Below are positions 1 through 8,870 of a DNA stretch of 64,000 nt, piece after piece. Position numbers and translations under genes: made by a program. The first letter of the stretch is position 1; the number at the start of each line of letters is the position of its first letter. The DNA is from Aureimonas populi (GTDB taxonomy: Bacteria > Pseudomonadota > Alphaproteobacteria > Rhizobiales > Rhizobiaceae), in the NCBI RefSeq assembly GCF_017815515.1, contig NZ_CP072611.1, positions 2,232,001 to 2,296,000 of the forward strand, read 5' to 3'. The notes beneath the pieces were generated by a model. It made no database searches and was not told the DNA's origin. It saw nothing but the letters and a program-made list of their open reading frames with translations.

Positions 1-34
1 CGATCCAAAGTCCTATATAGAACAAACCGTTCCT

Positions 35-1480
35 TCAGCGAACCAGAATGTTTCTGAACTGCCAGGGGTCCTTCTCGTCCAGATCCTCCGGAAAGAGGCC
101 CGGCCGGTCGGCCAGCGGCGTCCAGTCCGTGTAGTAGCCCTTCACCGGGCCGAGATAGGGGGTCTGCACCTCGAGGCAGCGGCGATAGTCCATCTCGTCG
201 GCTTCCACGATGCCGGCCTCGGGGTTCTCCAGCGCCCAGACCATGCCCGCCAGCACCGCCGACGTGACCTGGAGGCCCGTGGCGTTCTGGTAGGGCGCGA
301 TCCGGCGCGTCTCCTCCAGCGAGAGCTGGGAGCCGTACCAGTAGGCGTTCTTCGCGTGGCCGTAGAGCAGGACGCCCAGCTCGTCGATCCCGTCCGTCAG
401 CTCGTCCTCGTCCAGAACATGATGTTCCGGCTGGATCCTGCCGGCCGCGCCGAACAATTCGTGCAGTGAGAGCACGGCGTCGTTGCACGGGTGGTAGGCG
501 TAGTGCACCGTGGGGCGAAACGTCACCTCGTCGCTCTTGTTGCGATGGGTGAAGTAGTCCGCGATCGAGATCGACTCGTTGTGGGTGACGAGGAAGCCGT
601 ACTGCGCGCCCGGCGTGGGGCACCATGTGCGCACGCGCGTGTTGGCCCCGGGCTGCTCCAGATAGATCGCCGCCTTGCAGCCCTTTTCGTGATCGCGGGC
701 GTTCTTGGGCCGCCACTTCTCGTGCGTGCCCCAGCCCAGCTCGGCCGGCTGCATGCCCTCCGACAGGAAGCCCTCGACCGACCAGGTGTTCCAGAACACG
801 TTCATGGGCTTGGGCTTGACCGCGCGCTGCGTGTCCCGCTCGGCGATGTGCACGCCCTTCACGCCGCTCTTCTTCATGAGCTTCGCCCAGCCCTCGCGGT
901 CGCCGGCCGCCGGCTCCTCGAACGTCATGCCCGTGTCGCGGCAGATGTCCACCAGCGCCTGCTTGACGAACCAGGAGACCATGCCCGGATTGGCGCCGCA
1001 GGTGGAAACCGCCGTGGTGCCGCCCGGACGGGCCCGCTTCTCCTTGCGCAGCGTCTCGCGCAGGGCGTAGTTCGTGCGGTCCGCGTTCGACATCGTGTCG
1101 TCGAAGTAGAAGCCGAGCCAGGGCTCGATCACCGTGTCGATGTAGAGCACGCCCAGCTCGCGGCACAGGCGCATGAGGTCGACCGAGCCGGTATCCACCG
1201 AGAGGTTGACGCAGAAGCCCTGGCCCTCGCCCTCGGTGAGAAGGGGAGTCAGCAATTCCTTGTAGTTGTTGCGCGTCACGGCCTCCTGCACGAAACGCAC
1301 GCCGCGCTCGTCGAGGATGGCGCGGTTGTCCGCCTTGGGGTCGATCACCGTCAGGCGCGCCTTGTCGTACTCGAAATGGCGCTCGATCAGCGGCAGCGTG
1401 CCCCGTCCGATGGAGCCGAAGCCGATCATCACGATGGGGCCGGTGATCTTGCCGTGGATCGGGTGGTTTTCGTTCGCCAT
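35..1480 (-). CDS. hss: Homospermidine synthase
   Basis: The 481-residue protein is a full-length homospermidine synthase, which makes sym-homospermidine from putrescine (or spermidine plus putrescine) using NAD in the cytosol. The N-terminus carries a Rossmann motif, GFGSIGRG, at about residues 20-27, followed by the conserved core of the bacterial Hss family, and the length fits that family. The ATG at 1480 has an AAGGAAG ribosome site about ten bases upstream. It is transcribed away from the Rsm22-type gene, with 138 bp between them. That spacer holds a short hairpin (CTGGTC/GACCAG, 1521-1537) of unknown role. Homospermidine is the typical long polyamine of rhizobia and relatives, which supports the taxonomic assignment. 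I am confident of the call. Confidence 0.95.
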   Translation of the reverse strand: MANENHPIHGKITGPIVMIGFGSIGRGTLPLIERHFEYDKARLTVIDPKADNRAILDERGVRFVQEAVTRNNYKELLTPLLTEGEGQGFCVNLSVDTGSVDLMRLCRELGVLYIDTVIEPWLGFYFDDTMSNADRTNYALRETLRKEKRARPGGTTAVSTCGANPGMVSWFVKQALVDICRDTGMTFEEPAAGDREGWAKLMKKSGVKGVHIAERDTQRAVKPKPMNVFWNTWSVEGFLSEGMQPAELGWGTHEKWRPKNARDHEKGCKAAIYLEQPGANTRVRTWCPTPGAQYGFLVTHNESISIADYFTHRNKSDEVTFRPTVHYAYHPCNDAVLSLHELFGAAGRIQPEHHVLDEDELTDGIDELGVLLYGHAKNAYWYGSQLSLEETRRIAPYQNATGLQVTSAVLAGMVWALENPEAGIVEADEMDYRRCLEVQTPYLGPVKGYYTDWTPLADRPGLFPEDLDEKDPWQFRNILVR

Positions 1481-1618
1481 TTTCGATGAAGCTTCCTTGT
1501 GGGCGGCCGTGGCCTGTGAACTGGTCGGCTAGACCAGAATGAGGGGAATTGAAAGGGCGATGCCGATCATAGGCAAGGCTCGTGACTTTCGCGCGACGAA
1601 ACGGCAAGAAGCTGGCCC

Positions 1619-2581
1619 ATGGAACTGCCCGCCCCCTTGAGACGCGCCATAGAGGACGCACTGGCCGAGACGCCCCTCGACGCGCTGAGGCGCGCGGGCG
1701 AGACGCTTTCGCAACGCTACCGCGCCGAGACGCGCGACGGCCGGCTCCATATCGGCGACGATCTGCGCGCCAGGGCCTATGTGGCCGCCCGCATGCCCGC
1801 GACCTATGCCGCGATCCGCGAGGCGATGGCGCAGACGGCCGGGGCCCGGCCCGATCTCGCGCCGCGAAGCCTTCTGGATGTGGGCGCCGGCCCCGGCACG
1901 GTGCTCTGGGCGGCAGCCGACGCGTTCGATGGCCTTTGCGCCGCCACGCTTCTGGAGGCGAGCGACCCGATCCGGCGCATGGCCGAGCGGCTGGCTGGCG
2001 GCGCCTTCGCCTTCGCGCCCGCCTTCGTCGCCGGCGATGCCCGAAAGGCGCTGGCGGCCGCCGCGCCGGCCGATCTGGTGACGCTCTCCTACGTGCTGGA
2101 TGAAGTATCGCCCGAAGAGGGGCGGCGCCTCGTCGCCGAGCTGTGGGGGCGCACGCAGGGCGTCCTCATCATCGTGGAGCCCGGAACGCCGGCCGGATGG
2201 CGGCGCATCCTCGCCGCGCGGGCGCAGCTTCTGGCAGGCGGCGCCCATCTCGTCGCACCATGCCCGCACCACGAGGCCTGTCCCGTGGCGGCGCCCGACT
2301 GGTGCCACTTCGCCCGGCGCCTGCCGCGCTCGCGCCTGCATCGGCTGGTGAAGGGCGGCGAGGCGCCCTTCGAGGACGAGAAATTCGCCTATCTCGCCGT
2401 GGCACGCACCCCCGCGCCCGGCCCGCGGGCCCGAATCCTCTCCATGCCGCGCGGCGGCGGCGGGCGCATCTCCCTCAAGCTCTGCCGGGACGACGGCGCG
2501 CTGGAGGAGCGCGTCGTCAGCCGGCGGGACGGGGAGGCATTCAAGGCCGCCCGCCGCGCCATGTGGGGCGGGGCCTTCTAG
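1619..2581 (+). CDS. Rsm22-type small-subunit ribosome methyltransferase-like protein
   Basis: This 320-residue protein resembles the Rsm22 family, SAM-dependent methyltransferase-fold proteins associated with small ribosomal subunit assembly in mitochondria and alphaproteobacteria. The SAM-binding motif LLDVGAGPG lies at residues 85-93. A Cys-rich segment follows with the pattern CPHxxxCP and a third cysteine (C215, C221, C229); in the mitochondrial homologue this region binds a metal or Fe-S cluster. Its TAG stop overlaps the convergent oligopeptidase stop in a shared CTAG. The ATG at 1619 starts a typical Rsm22 N-terminus. Catalytic activity is not shown for most bacterial members, so the function stays general. 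Confidence 0.82.
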   Translation: MELPAPLRRAIEDALAETPLDALRRAGETLSQRYRAETRDGRLHIGDDLRARAYVAARMPATYAAIREAMAQTAGARPDLAPRSLLDVGAGPGTVLWAAADAFDGLCAATLLEASDPIRRMAERLAGGAFAFAPAFVAGDARKALAAAAPADLVTLSYVLDEVSPEEGRRLVAELWGRTQGVLIIVEPGTPAGWRRILAARAQLLAGGAHLVAPCPHHEACPVAAPDWCHFARRLPRSRLHRLVKGGEAPFEDEKFAYLAVARTPAPGPRARILSMPRGGGGRISLKLCRDDGALEERVVSRRDGEAFKAARRAMWGGAF

Positions 2582-4407
2582 TCCTCCAGCGCTTCCAGCT
2601 CGTCGATCAGGCCGGCGATGACGCCGAGCCCCCTGGCCCAGAAGCCCGGATCGCTCGCGTCGAGCCCGAACGGTGCCAGAAGCTGCGAGTGGTGCTTGGT
2701 GCCACCGGCCCGCAGCATGGCGAAATACTTCTCCTGGAAGCCCTCTTCCGAGCCCTGGTAGACGGCATAGAGAGAGTTCACCAGACAGTCGCCGAAAGCG
2801 TAGGCATAGACGTAGAAGGGCGAGTGCACGAAATGCGGCACATAGGTCCAGAACGTCTCGTAGCCCGGGCCGAGATGGATGGAGGGGCCCAGGCTCTCGG
2901 CCTGCACCTCGCGCCAGATTCGCCCGATCTCCTCGGAGGTCAGCTCGCCCTCGCGCCGCGCCTCGTGCACGCGCCGCTCGAACAGGTAGAAGGCGATCTG
3001 GCGCACCACGGTGTTGATCATGTCCTCCACCTTGGAGGCCAGGAGCGCGCGGCGCTCGGTCTTGCCGGTGGTCCGCTCCAGCAGCGAGCGGAAGGTCAGC
3101 ATCTCGCCGAACACCGAGGCCGTCTCGGCCAGCGTGAGGGGCGTGGGGGCCATCAGCGCGCCCTGTTCGGCGGCCAGCACCTGATGCACGCCATGGCCCA
3201 GCTCGTGCGCCAGCGTCATCACGTCGCGCTGCTTGCCCATGTAGTTGACGAGCACATAGGGGTGCGCGGAGGGCACGGTGGGATGGGCGAAGGCGCCGGG
3301 CGACTTGCCCGGCCGCACGCCCGCGTCGATCCACCCGCGATCGAAGAACCGGCTGGCGATCTCCGCCATGTCGCTCGAAAAACCAGCATAGGCCGAAAGC
3401 ACCGTCTCGCGCGCCTCCCGCCAGGGAATGTCGTTGCGCTTCGGGCCGGGGAGGGGCGCGTTCCGGTCGTAGGATTCAAGCCGCTCCAGCCCGAGCCAAC
3501 GGCTCTTCAACGCGTAGTAGCGATGCGAGATGGCCGGATAACTGGCCTGCACGGCCGTTGCCAGCGCATCGACCACCTCACGTTCGACCCGGTTGGCCAA
3601 ATGGCGCGAATCGGCCACGTCGGAGAAGCCCCGCCAGCGGTCGGAGATCTCCTTGTCCTTGGCCAGCGTGTTGGTGACGAGGGTGAAGAGCCGCAGGTTC
3701 TGCGAGAAGACCTTGGTCAGCGCCTCCGAGGCCTTGCGCCTCACGTCGCGATTCTCGTCCTGGAGGAGGTTCAGCGTCTCCTCCAGCGCCAGCGTCCGCC
3801 CGTCCACATCGAAGCGCAGGGCCGTCATCGTCTCGTCGAAGAGGCGGTTCCACGCGCCCTGGCCCGTCACGGACTTCTCCAGGAACAGCTCCTCCACCCG
3901 CTCCTCGAGCTGGAAGGGCTTGTCTTGGCGCAGGTCCACGATCCACGGGCGGTAATGGGCCAGCGCGGCGTTGGCCTCCATCGCCCGGTCGACGACCGCG
4001 TCCTCGATCCCGTTCAGCTCCAGCGAGAAGAACAGGAGCCGCGCGGATATGTCGGTCAGCCGCCCCTGCATGTCCCCGTAGAACTTGGCATTGCGGGGCG
4101 AGGCGGTGTCGCCGGCGTAGAGAAGCCCGGCATAGGAGGCCAGTCGCCCGAGAAGCTCCTCCAGTGCCTCCAGCTCCGCCAGCGCCTCGGCCAGCGCCCC
4201 GCCGCCCGGGCTGGCCGCTTCCTGCGCCAGCTTGCCGCGAAAGCGCTCCTGAAACGCGAGCGCGCGCCGGCCCGCTTCCGCGAGGTCGGCGCCGATGCGC
4301 TCACTGTCCGGGCTCTCGTAGAGGTCGGCGAGATTCCACTCCGGCAGCGGCCCGTCTAGGGACTGGACTCGGGCCGTGGCTTCGGAAGCGCTGGTGCGGA
4401 AGGGCAT
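2578..4407 (-). CDS. pepF: M3 family oligoendopeptidase F
   Basis: A 609-residue zinc metallopeptidase of family M3 (oligoendopeptidase F type), which cleaves short peptides in the cytosol. The catalytic HELGH motif is at residues 401-405, and the rest matches the all-helical M3 fold in length. An in-frame start lies further upstream at 4578. I chose the ATG at 4407 because a GAGG ribosome site sits five to six bases before it and the protein then begins like other PepF/M3 proteins. The gene is convergent with the Rsm22-type gene, and their stop codons overlap. It stands alone, divergent from the DUF882 gene. Confidence 0.92.
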   Translation of the reverse strand: MPFRTSASEATARVQSLDGPLPEWNLADLYESPDSERIGADLAEAGRRALAFQERFRGKLAQEAASPGGGALAEALAELEALEELLGRLASYAGLLYAGDTASPRNAKFYGDMQGRLTDISARLLFFSLELNGIEDAVVDRAMEANAALAHYRPWIVDLRQDKPFQLEERVEELFLEKSVTGQGAWNRLFDETMTALRFDVDGRTLALEETLNLLQDENRDVRRKASEALTKVFSQNLRLFTLVTNTLAKDKEISDRWRGFSDVADSRHLANRVEREVVDALATAVQASYPAISHRYYALKSRWLGLERLESYDRNAPLPGPKRNDIPWREARETVLSAYAGFSSDMAEIASRFFDRGWIDAGVRPGKSPGAFAHPTVPSAHPYVLVNYMGKQRDVMTLAHELGHGVHQVLAAEQGALMAPTPLTLAETASVFGEMLTFRSLLERTTGKTERRALLASKVEDMINTVVRQIAFYLFERRVHEARREGELTSEEIGRIWREVQAESLGPSIHLGPGYETFWTYVPHFVHSPFYVYAYAFGDCLVNSLYAVYQGSEEGFQEKYFAMLRAGGTKHHSQLLAPFGLDASDPGFWARGLGVIAGLIDELEALED

Positions 4408-4745
4408 GAAAACCTCGAATCTGATGGTCGCCGCCCTCGGGGCCCGGCCCGGAGCCAGGCGCGGAAGCGGCTTGTCGTGCCGCACCATATGGGGGAAGCG
4501 CGGGGCGTTGGAAGCTCCTTCGCGACGGCGGGCGAGGGCGGTTGCGCCGAATCGCACAGGGGCTGCAACGAAATTCACCGGGTGTTAACCGGTTTACTTT
4601 GTATTAGAGGTGAATTTGGGAGAACTGTCATCGTCGTGCCGCAGTTGCGGCGGACGAAGGACACAAATGACCCGATGACTTCAGTCCGGCCCGCCTGCGT
4701 TGGGGACAATCGCGAGCGAGTCGCCGATCCGAGGGGAAACGCCGG
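4408..4745. other. 338-bp divergent spacer between pepF and the DUF882 gene
   Basis: This region must hold the promoters of both flanking genes. It is GC-rich except for an AT-richer block at about 4571-4620, which contains a perfect 9-bp inverted repeat (listed separately). I see no convincing open reading frame or RNA gene here. Confidence 0.6.
4571..4617. promoter_or_regulatory. Perfect 9-bp inverted repeat, operator-like
   Basis: AAATTCACC at 4571-4579 is repeated in inverted orientation as GGTGAATTT at 4609-4617, with 29 bp between the arms. The centre contains TTAACCGG and is AT-rich compared with its surroundings. It lies about 130 bp upstream of the DUF882 start and 160 bp upstream of pepF. 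Arms about 38 bp apart centre to centre (between three and four helical turns) would suit a looping regulator, but no regulator is identified. Confidence 0.4.
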
Positions 4746-6527
4746 ATGTTCGCTATGACCGGACGCGCCGTGCGCCGCTGGGCGCACGCAGCCGCCATCG
4801 CCGCCGCCAGCCTGATGCTGGTCGTCACCAGCGGCGGCACGGCCGAGGCCGAAACCCGGACATTGAAGCTCTACCACGTACACCTGCGCGAGAAGACCGA
4901 GATCACCTACAAGCGCAACGGCCGCTTCCTGCCCGACGGGCTGAAGAAGGCCAACTGGGCCCTGCGCGACTGGCGCGAGAGCAAGCCCACCGACATGGAC
5001 CCCCATCTGCTGGACTTCCTCTGGGAAATCCAGCGCCGCTCCGGCACGCGCGACTACATCAACATCATCGGCGGCTACCGTTCGCCCAAGACCAACCGGA
5101 CCCTGCGCTCGCGCTCCAGCGGTGTGGCGGACAACAGCCAGCACACGCGCGGCAAGGCCATCGACTTCTTCATCCCGGACGTGCCCCTCTCTCGCGTTCG
5201 CTCCATCGCCCTCCAGTTGCAGCTCGGCGGCGTCGGCTACTATCCGCGCTCCGGCTCGCCTTTCGTCCATATCGACATGGGCAATGGCCGCTACTGGCCG
5301 CGCATGAACCGCAACGAGCTGGCCAAGATCTTCCCGCAGGGGAACACGATCTATCTGCCGGCCGACGGCAAGCCCCTGCCGGGCTACCAGACCGCGCTCG
5401 CCTCGTACAACCAGCGCCGCAGCGGCGCCTCCGTGCAGATGGCCGATGCGCGCTCCGGCGGGCCCACGCTTCTCGCGCGCCTCTTCGGTGGCGGCGCGGA
5501 CGAGGCCGAGGACGAGGCGGAAGCGGCCACCGCGCCCGTGCCGAGGCCCGCCGCGCCGGCCCGCCGCGCGCCGGCGCCAGCGCCGGCCGTCCAGGTCGCC
5601 GCCGCCCAGCCTTCGCGGCCCACGGCGCCCGCGCAGCTTCCGGCCGGCGTGCCCATGCCCGAGCGCAATGCCTTCGACACCTCCGCACGCAGCGGCGCGC
5701 GGGCCCCGGTGCCGGGCGCCGAGATTCCGCGCGAGCGGGAAGTCGCAGCCCTCGACCTTGCCCGTGTGCCCGTTCCCGCCAGCGCCCCGGCCCGGTCCGC
5801 GCCGGCCGTCGTTGCCGCCGCCGCCGAGGAAGCGCCCGTCGCCGGAACGGTTTCGCAGACGCTCGTCGCCGCGCTGGAAACGCCGGCGCCGAGCGCAGCC
5901 AGCGCCGGCCAGCTCGCCTATGTGCCGACGCCCAGCACGCGCCCGCCCTTCGAGGCCATCCTGCAGGCGTTGCCGGTGCCCCAGGCCGCGCCGGCCGTCG
6001 CCGCCGCGGACAGCGAGGACCAGCCCGTCGCCATGGCCTCGCTGGAGGCTTCCGCGCCCCTGCCGGTCGCCGCGCCTCCGGTTCCGGCCGCGCAGCCGGC
6101 GTCGGAAGAGCCTTCGCTCGCCGACGGGACACCCGTTCCCTCCGCGCTCGTCGCGGCGCTGGAGGAAGCGGCCGATATCGCCCCCACGGACCTGGCCGCC
6201 GCGCCCATGGACGAGCCGGCGCCCTCCCTGTCCGGCAAGGGCGGCCGCGTCCTGAGATCCGAGGCCGCGCGTGCCCAGCCGGCCGCGCCCAGGGTCATGG
6301 ATGTGGACGAGATGATCGGTCGCCGGATCGAGGTCGCCTCGCTCGTGACGGGCCTGGAAGACCGCGCGCTGGAATCGCGCCCGGCCAGGCCGCGCGGCAA
6401 CATGCTCGTGGTGGATGTTCCGGTGGCCGGGGTGGCCAGCGGCTTCGCGCCGGCCACAAGTGTTTCGGCCAGCGATCGCTTCAGCGGATCGGCGGTCAAC
6501 TTCCTGCCGATGCAAAGGCTCAATTGA
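4746..6527 (+). CDS. DUF882 (YcbK-like, M15A-type) periplasmic protein with Ala/Pro-rich tail
   Basis: A 593-residue secreted protein. A signal peptide covers about residues 1-36 (cleavage near AEA-ET). The DUF882 domain spans about 38-190 and resembles YcbK and M15A peptidoglycan peptidases: the zinc-site pattern is visible as H133 and D140 in SQHTRGKAIDFF and H175 in FVHIDMG. Beyond about residue 215 the protein is a long low-complexity Ala/Pro/Val region with no recognisable domain. The family is linked to peptidoglycan, probably in the periplasm. The ATG at 4746 follows a GAGGGG site; an in-frame ATG at 4755 is an alternative. A UUCG-capped hairpin lies 40 bp after the stop. Confidence 0.85.
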   Translation: MFAMTGRAVRRWAHAAAIAAASLMLVVTSGGTAEAETRTLKLYHVHLREKTEITYKRNGRFLPDGLKKANWALRDWRESKPTDMDPHLLDFLWEIQRRSGTRDYINIIGGYRSPKTNRTLRSRSSGVADNSQHTRGKAIDFFIPDVPLSRVRSIALQLQLGGVGYYPRSGSPFVHIDMGNGRYWPRMNRNELAKIFPQGNTIYLPADGKPLPGYQTALASYNQRRSGASVQMADARSGGPTLLARLFGGGADEAEDEAEAATAPVPRPAAPARRAPAPAPAVQVAAAQPSRPTAPAQLPAGVPMPERNAFDTSARSGARAPVPGAEIPREREVAALDLARVPVPASAPARSAPAVVAAAAEEAPVAGTVSQTLVAALETPAPSAASAGQLAYVPTPSTRPPFEAILQALPVPQAAPAVAAADSEDQPVAMASLEASAPLPVAAPPVPAAQPASEEPSLADGTPVPSALVAALEEAADIAPTDLAAAPMDEPAPSLSGKGGRVLRSEAARAQPAAPRVMDVDEMIGRRIEVASLVTGLEDRALESRPARPRGNMLVVDVPVAGVASGFAPATSVSASDRFSGSAVNFLPMQRLN

Positions 6528-6566
6528 GTCTCGTCCGCCTTCTTGCCCGATTCCCGGCTTAAATTC

Positions 6567-6588
6567 GCAGCACGCTTCGGCGTGCTGC
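6567..6588 (+). terminator. UUCG-capped hairpin after the DUF882 gene
   Basis: GCAGCACGC and GCGTGCTGC form a perfect 9-bp stem around a TTCG tetraloop. Only two T residues follow directly, so it may act as a weak terminator or an mRNA 3' stabiliser. Confidence 0.5.
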
Positions 6589-6755
6589 TTCGTATGGGGC
6601 GCGATGCTTTTGCGCGCTGGGTGTATGAGTTGCGTATTGCACACCCTCAAGTCGTGCATGGGCCATTTTCGAGCATATGCCCTTGTTTTGAATGTAAACC
6701 CGACCCGTCCGGCATTTCGGGAGCCTTGCCGCAACTTCGGCTGCGAAGACGAGGC

Positions 6756-6784
6756 TTGACATGCGATAACAATCTCTAAATACA
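6756..6784 (+). promoter_or_regulatory. Candidate sigma-70 promoter of mucR
   Basis: A consensus -35 TTGACA (6756-6761) is followed by AATACA (6779-6784) with a 17-bp spacer, or TAAATA (6777-6782) with 15 bp. It lies about 130 bp upstream of the mucR start in the AT-rich block expected to hold MucR self-binding sites. Confidence 0.5.
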
Positions 6785-6911
6785 AAGGCACGCGTAACGC
6801 AGGTCAATTGCGGTGCGGGCCATCATCCGGCGGGCCATCCGCCGTTTTGGCGCGGAAGCATAATCATCAGGACGCCGACGGAGCATCGCGTCCGTTTTCC
6901 AGGTGGGCTAG

Positions 6912-7337
6912 ATGGAACAGAGCGAAAGCACCGATAACAACGAGATGCTGATGGAGCTGACGGCCGAGGTCGTGGCCGCCTATGTCAGCAACAACTCGCT
7001 GCCCGTTTCCGATCTCCCCGCGCTCATTTCCGACGTCTATGGCGCGCTCGGCCGCACCACGGCCGCCCCGCAGGCGCCGCAGGCGGAGAAGCCCAAGCCC
7101 GCCGTGCCGGTCAAGAAGTCGGTGACGGACGATTACATCATCTGTCTCGAGGACGGGAAGAAGTTCAAGTCGCTCAAGCGCCATCTCATGACGCATTACA
7201 ACCTCTCGCCGGAGGAATACCGCGAGAAGTGGGACCTGCCGGCGGATTACCCGATGGTGGCGCCGAACTACGCGGCGGCCCGCTCGCGCCTCGCCAAGCA
7301 GATGGGCCTCGGCCACAAGCGCCGCCGCGCGCGCTGA
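6912..7337 (+). CDS. mucR: MucR/Ros family zinc-finger transcriptional regulator
   Basis: A 141-residue MucR/Ros family regulator. These proteins bind AT-rich DNA and act as global, H-NS-like repressors of exopolysaccharide, motility, virulence and cell-cycle genes in Rhizobiales. The N-terminal oligomerisation region is about residues 10-48. The prokaryotic zinc finger is at 78-95, with candidate ligands C78, D81, H91 and H95, the CxxD variant typical of MucR. It is followed by the conserved [10 protein letters not shown] segment and a basic C-terminus. It is a single gene with its own promoter and a strong terminator at 7374-7409. Negative autoregulation is likely by analogy. Confidence 0.95.
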   Translation: MEQSESTDNNEMLMELTAEVVAAYVSNNSLPVSDLPALISDVYGALGRTTAAPQAPQAEKPKPAVPVKKSVTDDYIICLEDGKKFKSLKRHLMTHYNLSPEEYREKWDLPADYPMVAPNYAAARSRLAKQMGLGHKRRRAR

Positions 7338-7373
7338 GCGGCACCCTTCGCCGGCCCTGCCGGCCGCGAATCG

Positions 7374-7409
7374 AAAAAGGCGCCCGGGCAGAGCCCGCGG
7401 CGCCTTTTT
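7374..7409. terminator. Bidirectional intrinsic terminator between mucR and gapR
   Basis: AAAAAGGCGCC and GGCGCCTTTTT form an 11-bp stem, with a loop that can itself pair. T-runs follow on both strands, so it can terminate mucR on the plus strand and gapR, which ends at 7435, on the minus strand. Confidence 0.85.
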
Positions 7410-7434
7410 CGCGTCCCCGTGACGATGCCTCGGC

Positions 7435-7695
7435 CTATTCGGAAGGGCCGGGCTGCATCCCGAGCGCCTGCAGATAGAGGTCGAGAATCGCCTCCTGCTC
7501 CTGCCGCTCGTTCTGGTCCTGCTTGCGCAGTGAAATCACCTTGCGCAGGACCTTGGTGTCGAAGCCGTTGCCCTTCGCCTCTGCATAGACATCCTTGATG
7601 TCGTCCGCGATGGTCTTCTTCTCTTCCTCGAGGCGCTCGATGCGCTCCACGAAGGAACGAAGCTGGTCCTGGGCGACCGTGCTTGCATCCATCAT
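7435..7695 (-). CDS. gapR: GapR family nucleoid-associated protein (DUF2312)
   Basis: An 86-residue protein of the DUF2312 family, whose Caulobacter member GapR binds overtwisted AT-rich DNA ahead of replication and transcription machinery and stimulates topoisomerases. The sequence is almost entirely helical and charged, with the coiled-coil [19 protein letters not shown] and the conserved [18 protein letters not shown] core. A longer reading frame extends upstream, but the ATG pair at 7695/7692 has an AGG-rich site at the right distance and matches the family start. It is convergent with mucR across the shared terminator. The family identification is strong; the function is by homology. Confidence 0.9.
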   Translation of the reverse strand: MMDASTVAQDQLRSFVERIERLEEEKKTIADDIKDVYAEAKGNGFDTKVLRKVISLRKQDQNERQEQEAILDLYLQALGMQPGPSE

Positions 7696-7804
7696 GCTGG
7701 TGAACCTCGTTTCAATTCGTCCGTCCCCGCGCCGATAGCAGAGTTCCGGCCGCGTTTGAACGGCCAAGCTTGCGCGGGGAGGGAATGCGGGCGCGCCTGG
7801 CCGC

Positions 7805-8104
7805 TCAATGATCCGGCTTGGCGGCCGAAAAGGCGGCCTGCTGCTCCGCGCTGGCCTCGCGCTGGTGCTTCTCGCGCCACTCCTCGTAAGGCATGCCGTA
7901 GACGATCTCGCGCGCACGCGCCTTGTCCAGCGGCTCCCCGGCGGCCAGGGAGGCGTCCGCATACCAGTTCGACAGGCAGTTGCGGCAGAAGCCGGCGAGA
8001 TTCATCAGGTCGATGTTCTGCACGTCGGGCCGCGCGCGCAAATGGTCGCGCAGCCGGCGGAAGACGGCCGCCTCCAGCTCCAGCGTTCTGCGATCTTCAT
8101 CCAT
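7805..8104 (-). CDS. DUF1244 family small protein
   Basis: A 99-residue protein of the DUF1244 family, widespread in proteobacteria and of unknown function. It is helical with a conserved [10 protein letters not shown] segment; the two cysteines of this CxxC could bind metal or be redox active. I prefer the ATG at 8104, because GAGG then sits seven bases upstream; the ATG at 8110 would leave GAGG only one base away. It lies 109 bp upstream of gapR on the same strand and may share transcription with it. Confidence 0.82.
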   Translation of the reverse strand: MDEDRRTLELEAAVFRRLRDHLRARPDVQNIDLMNLAGFCRNCLSNWYADASLAAGEPLDKARAREIVYGMPYEEWREKHQREASAEQQAAFSAAKPDH

Positions 8105-8315
8105 GTCCATGCCTCATTCGATCCGCTTGACCCGATATCGGGGTGCCCGCCACGCGCTTCAACGCTTCAAGCCTTCGTAAGGCTTGCGGAAGACGCCTTG
8201 CCATTCCGATCTAATCGTTCGAAAAGGCATTCTCGTCATGGCAACGACAGCATTCATGCCTAGAAGAGTCCATGACCATCCGGACCGTTTGCGCCTTGCA
8301 GAGGATCCCCGCCCC

Positions 8316-8870
8316 ATGCCTGCCTGCCCCTTCCGTGCCCGACAAATCCTGCGCGGCCTTGCGCCGGTGCTGCTGGCCGGCATCGCCTCGTTCGCGCCGC
8401 AGGCCATGGAGGAGGCGAGAGCCGACTTCCGCGTCTGCAACGGCACGCAGTCGCTCGTGGGCGTGGCCATCGGCTATCGCAACGAGGAGGGCTGGGTGAG
8501 CGAGGGCTGGTGGCGCATTCCCGCCACCACCTGCCGCTCCATCGTCGAGGGGCAGCTCAACTCTCGCTACTACTATCTCTATGCGGAGGACGCCGAGGGC
8601 GTCGGCCGCTGGGCCGGCGACATCGACCTCTGCATCGCCGAAAACGAATTTCGCGTGGTGGGCGTCAGCGACTGCTTCTCGCGCGGCTTCCAGGAAATGG
8701 GCTTCCGCGAATACGACACGGGCAGCCAGGCGAGCTGGATGGTGCAGCTTACGCCCGCCGCGCGCGACGGCGCGCCCGATGCCGCGGCGCCGCCTGCGGG
8801 CGAGCCGGACCTTTCCGACGAGGCGCAAGCGCCAGACGAGACAAGCAACGAAGGAAACGGAACCCCATGA
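8316..8870 (+). CDS. DUF1036 family secreted protein
   Basis: A 184-residue protein of the DUF1036 family, common next to pyruvate kinase in Rhizobiales and of unknown function. A signal peptide covers about residues 1-35 (hydrophobic segment ILRGLAPVLLAGIASF). The mature part begins with FRVCNGTQSLVGVAIGY and keeps the family's paired cysteines. The last 35 residues are acidic low complexity. The ATG at 8316 was chosen over earlier in-frame codons because it gives a clean signal peptide and follows an AGAGG site. Its stop overlaps the pyk start by four bases (ATGA), so the two are translationally coupled. Confidence 0.82.
   Translation: MPACPFRARQILRGLAPVLLAGIASFAPQAMEEARADFRVCNGTQSLVGVAIGYRNEEGWVSEGWWRIPATTCRSIVEGQLNSRYYYLYAEDAEGVGRWAGDIDLCIAENEFRVVGVSDCFSRGFQEMGFREYDTGSQASWMVQLTPAARDGAPDAAAPPAGEPDLSDEAQAPDETSNEGNGTP

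Larger units (their letters stand above)
6528..6911 (+). other. 384-bp spacer: DUF882 3' hairpin and mucR promoter/leader
   Basis: The left end carries a strong hairpin (6567-6588). The middle (about 6650-6790) is AT-richer and contains a sigma-70-like promoter at 6756-6784. The final 120 bp would be the mucR 5' untranslated region. MucR proteins repress their own gene through AT-rich upstream sites in relatives, and the AT-rich block would suit that. I see no further coding sequence. Confidence 0.55.

Noticed and set aside
4575..6791. A 738-codon minus-strand frame
   Set aside because: It is opposite the DUF882 gene, whose Ala/Pro tail naturally gives long reverse frames in GC-rich DNA. The product is Gly/Arg low complexity.
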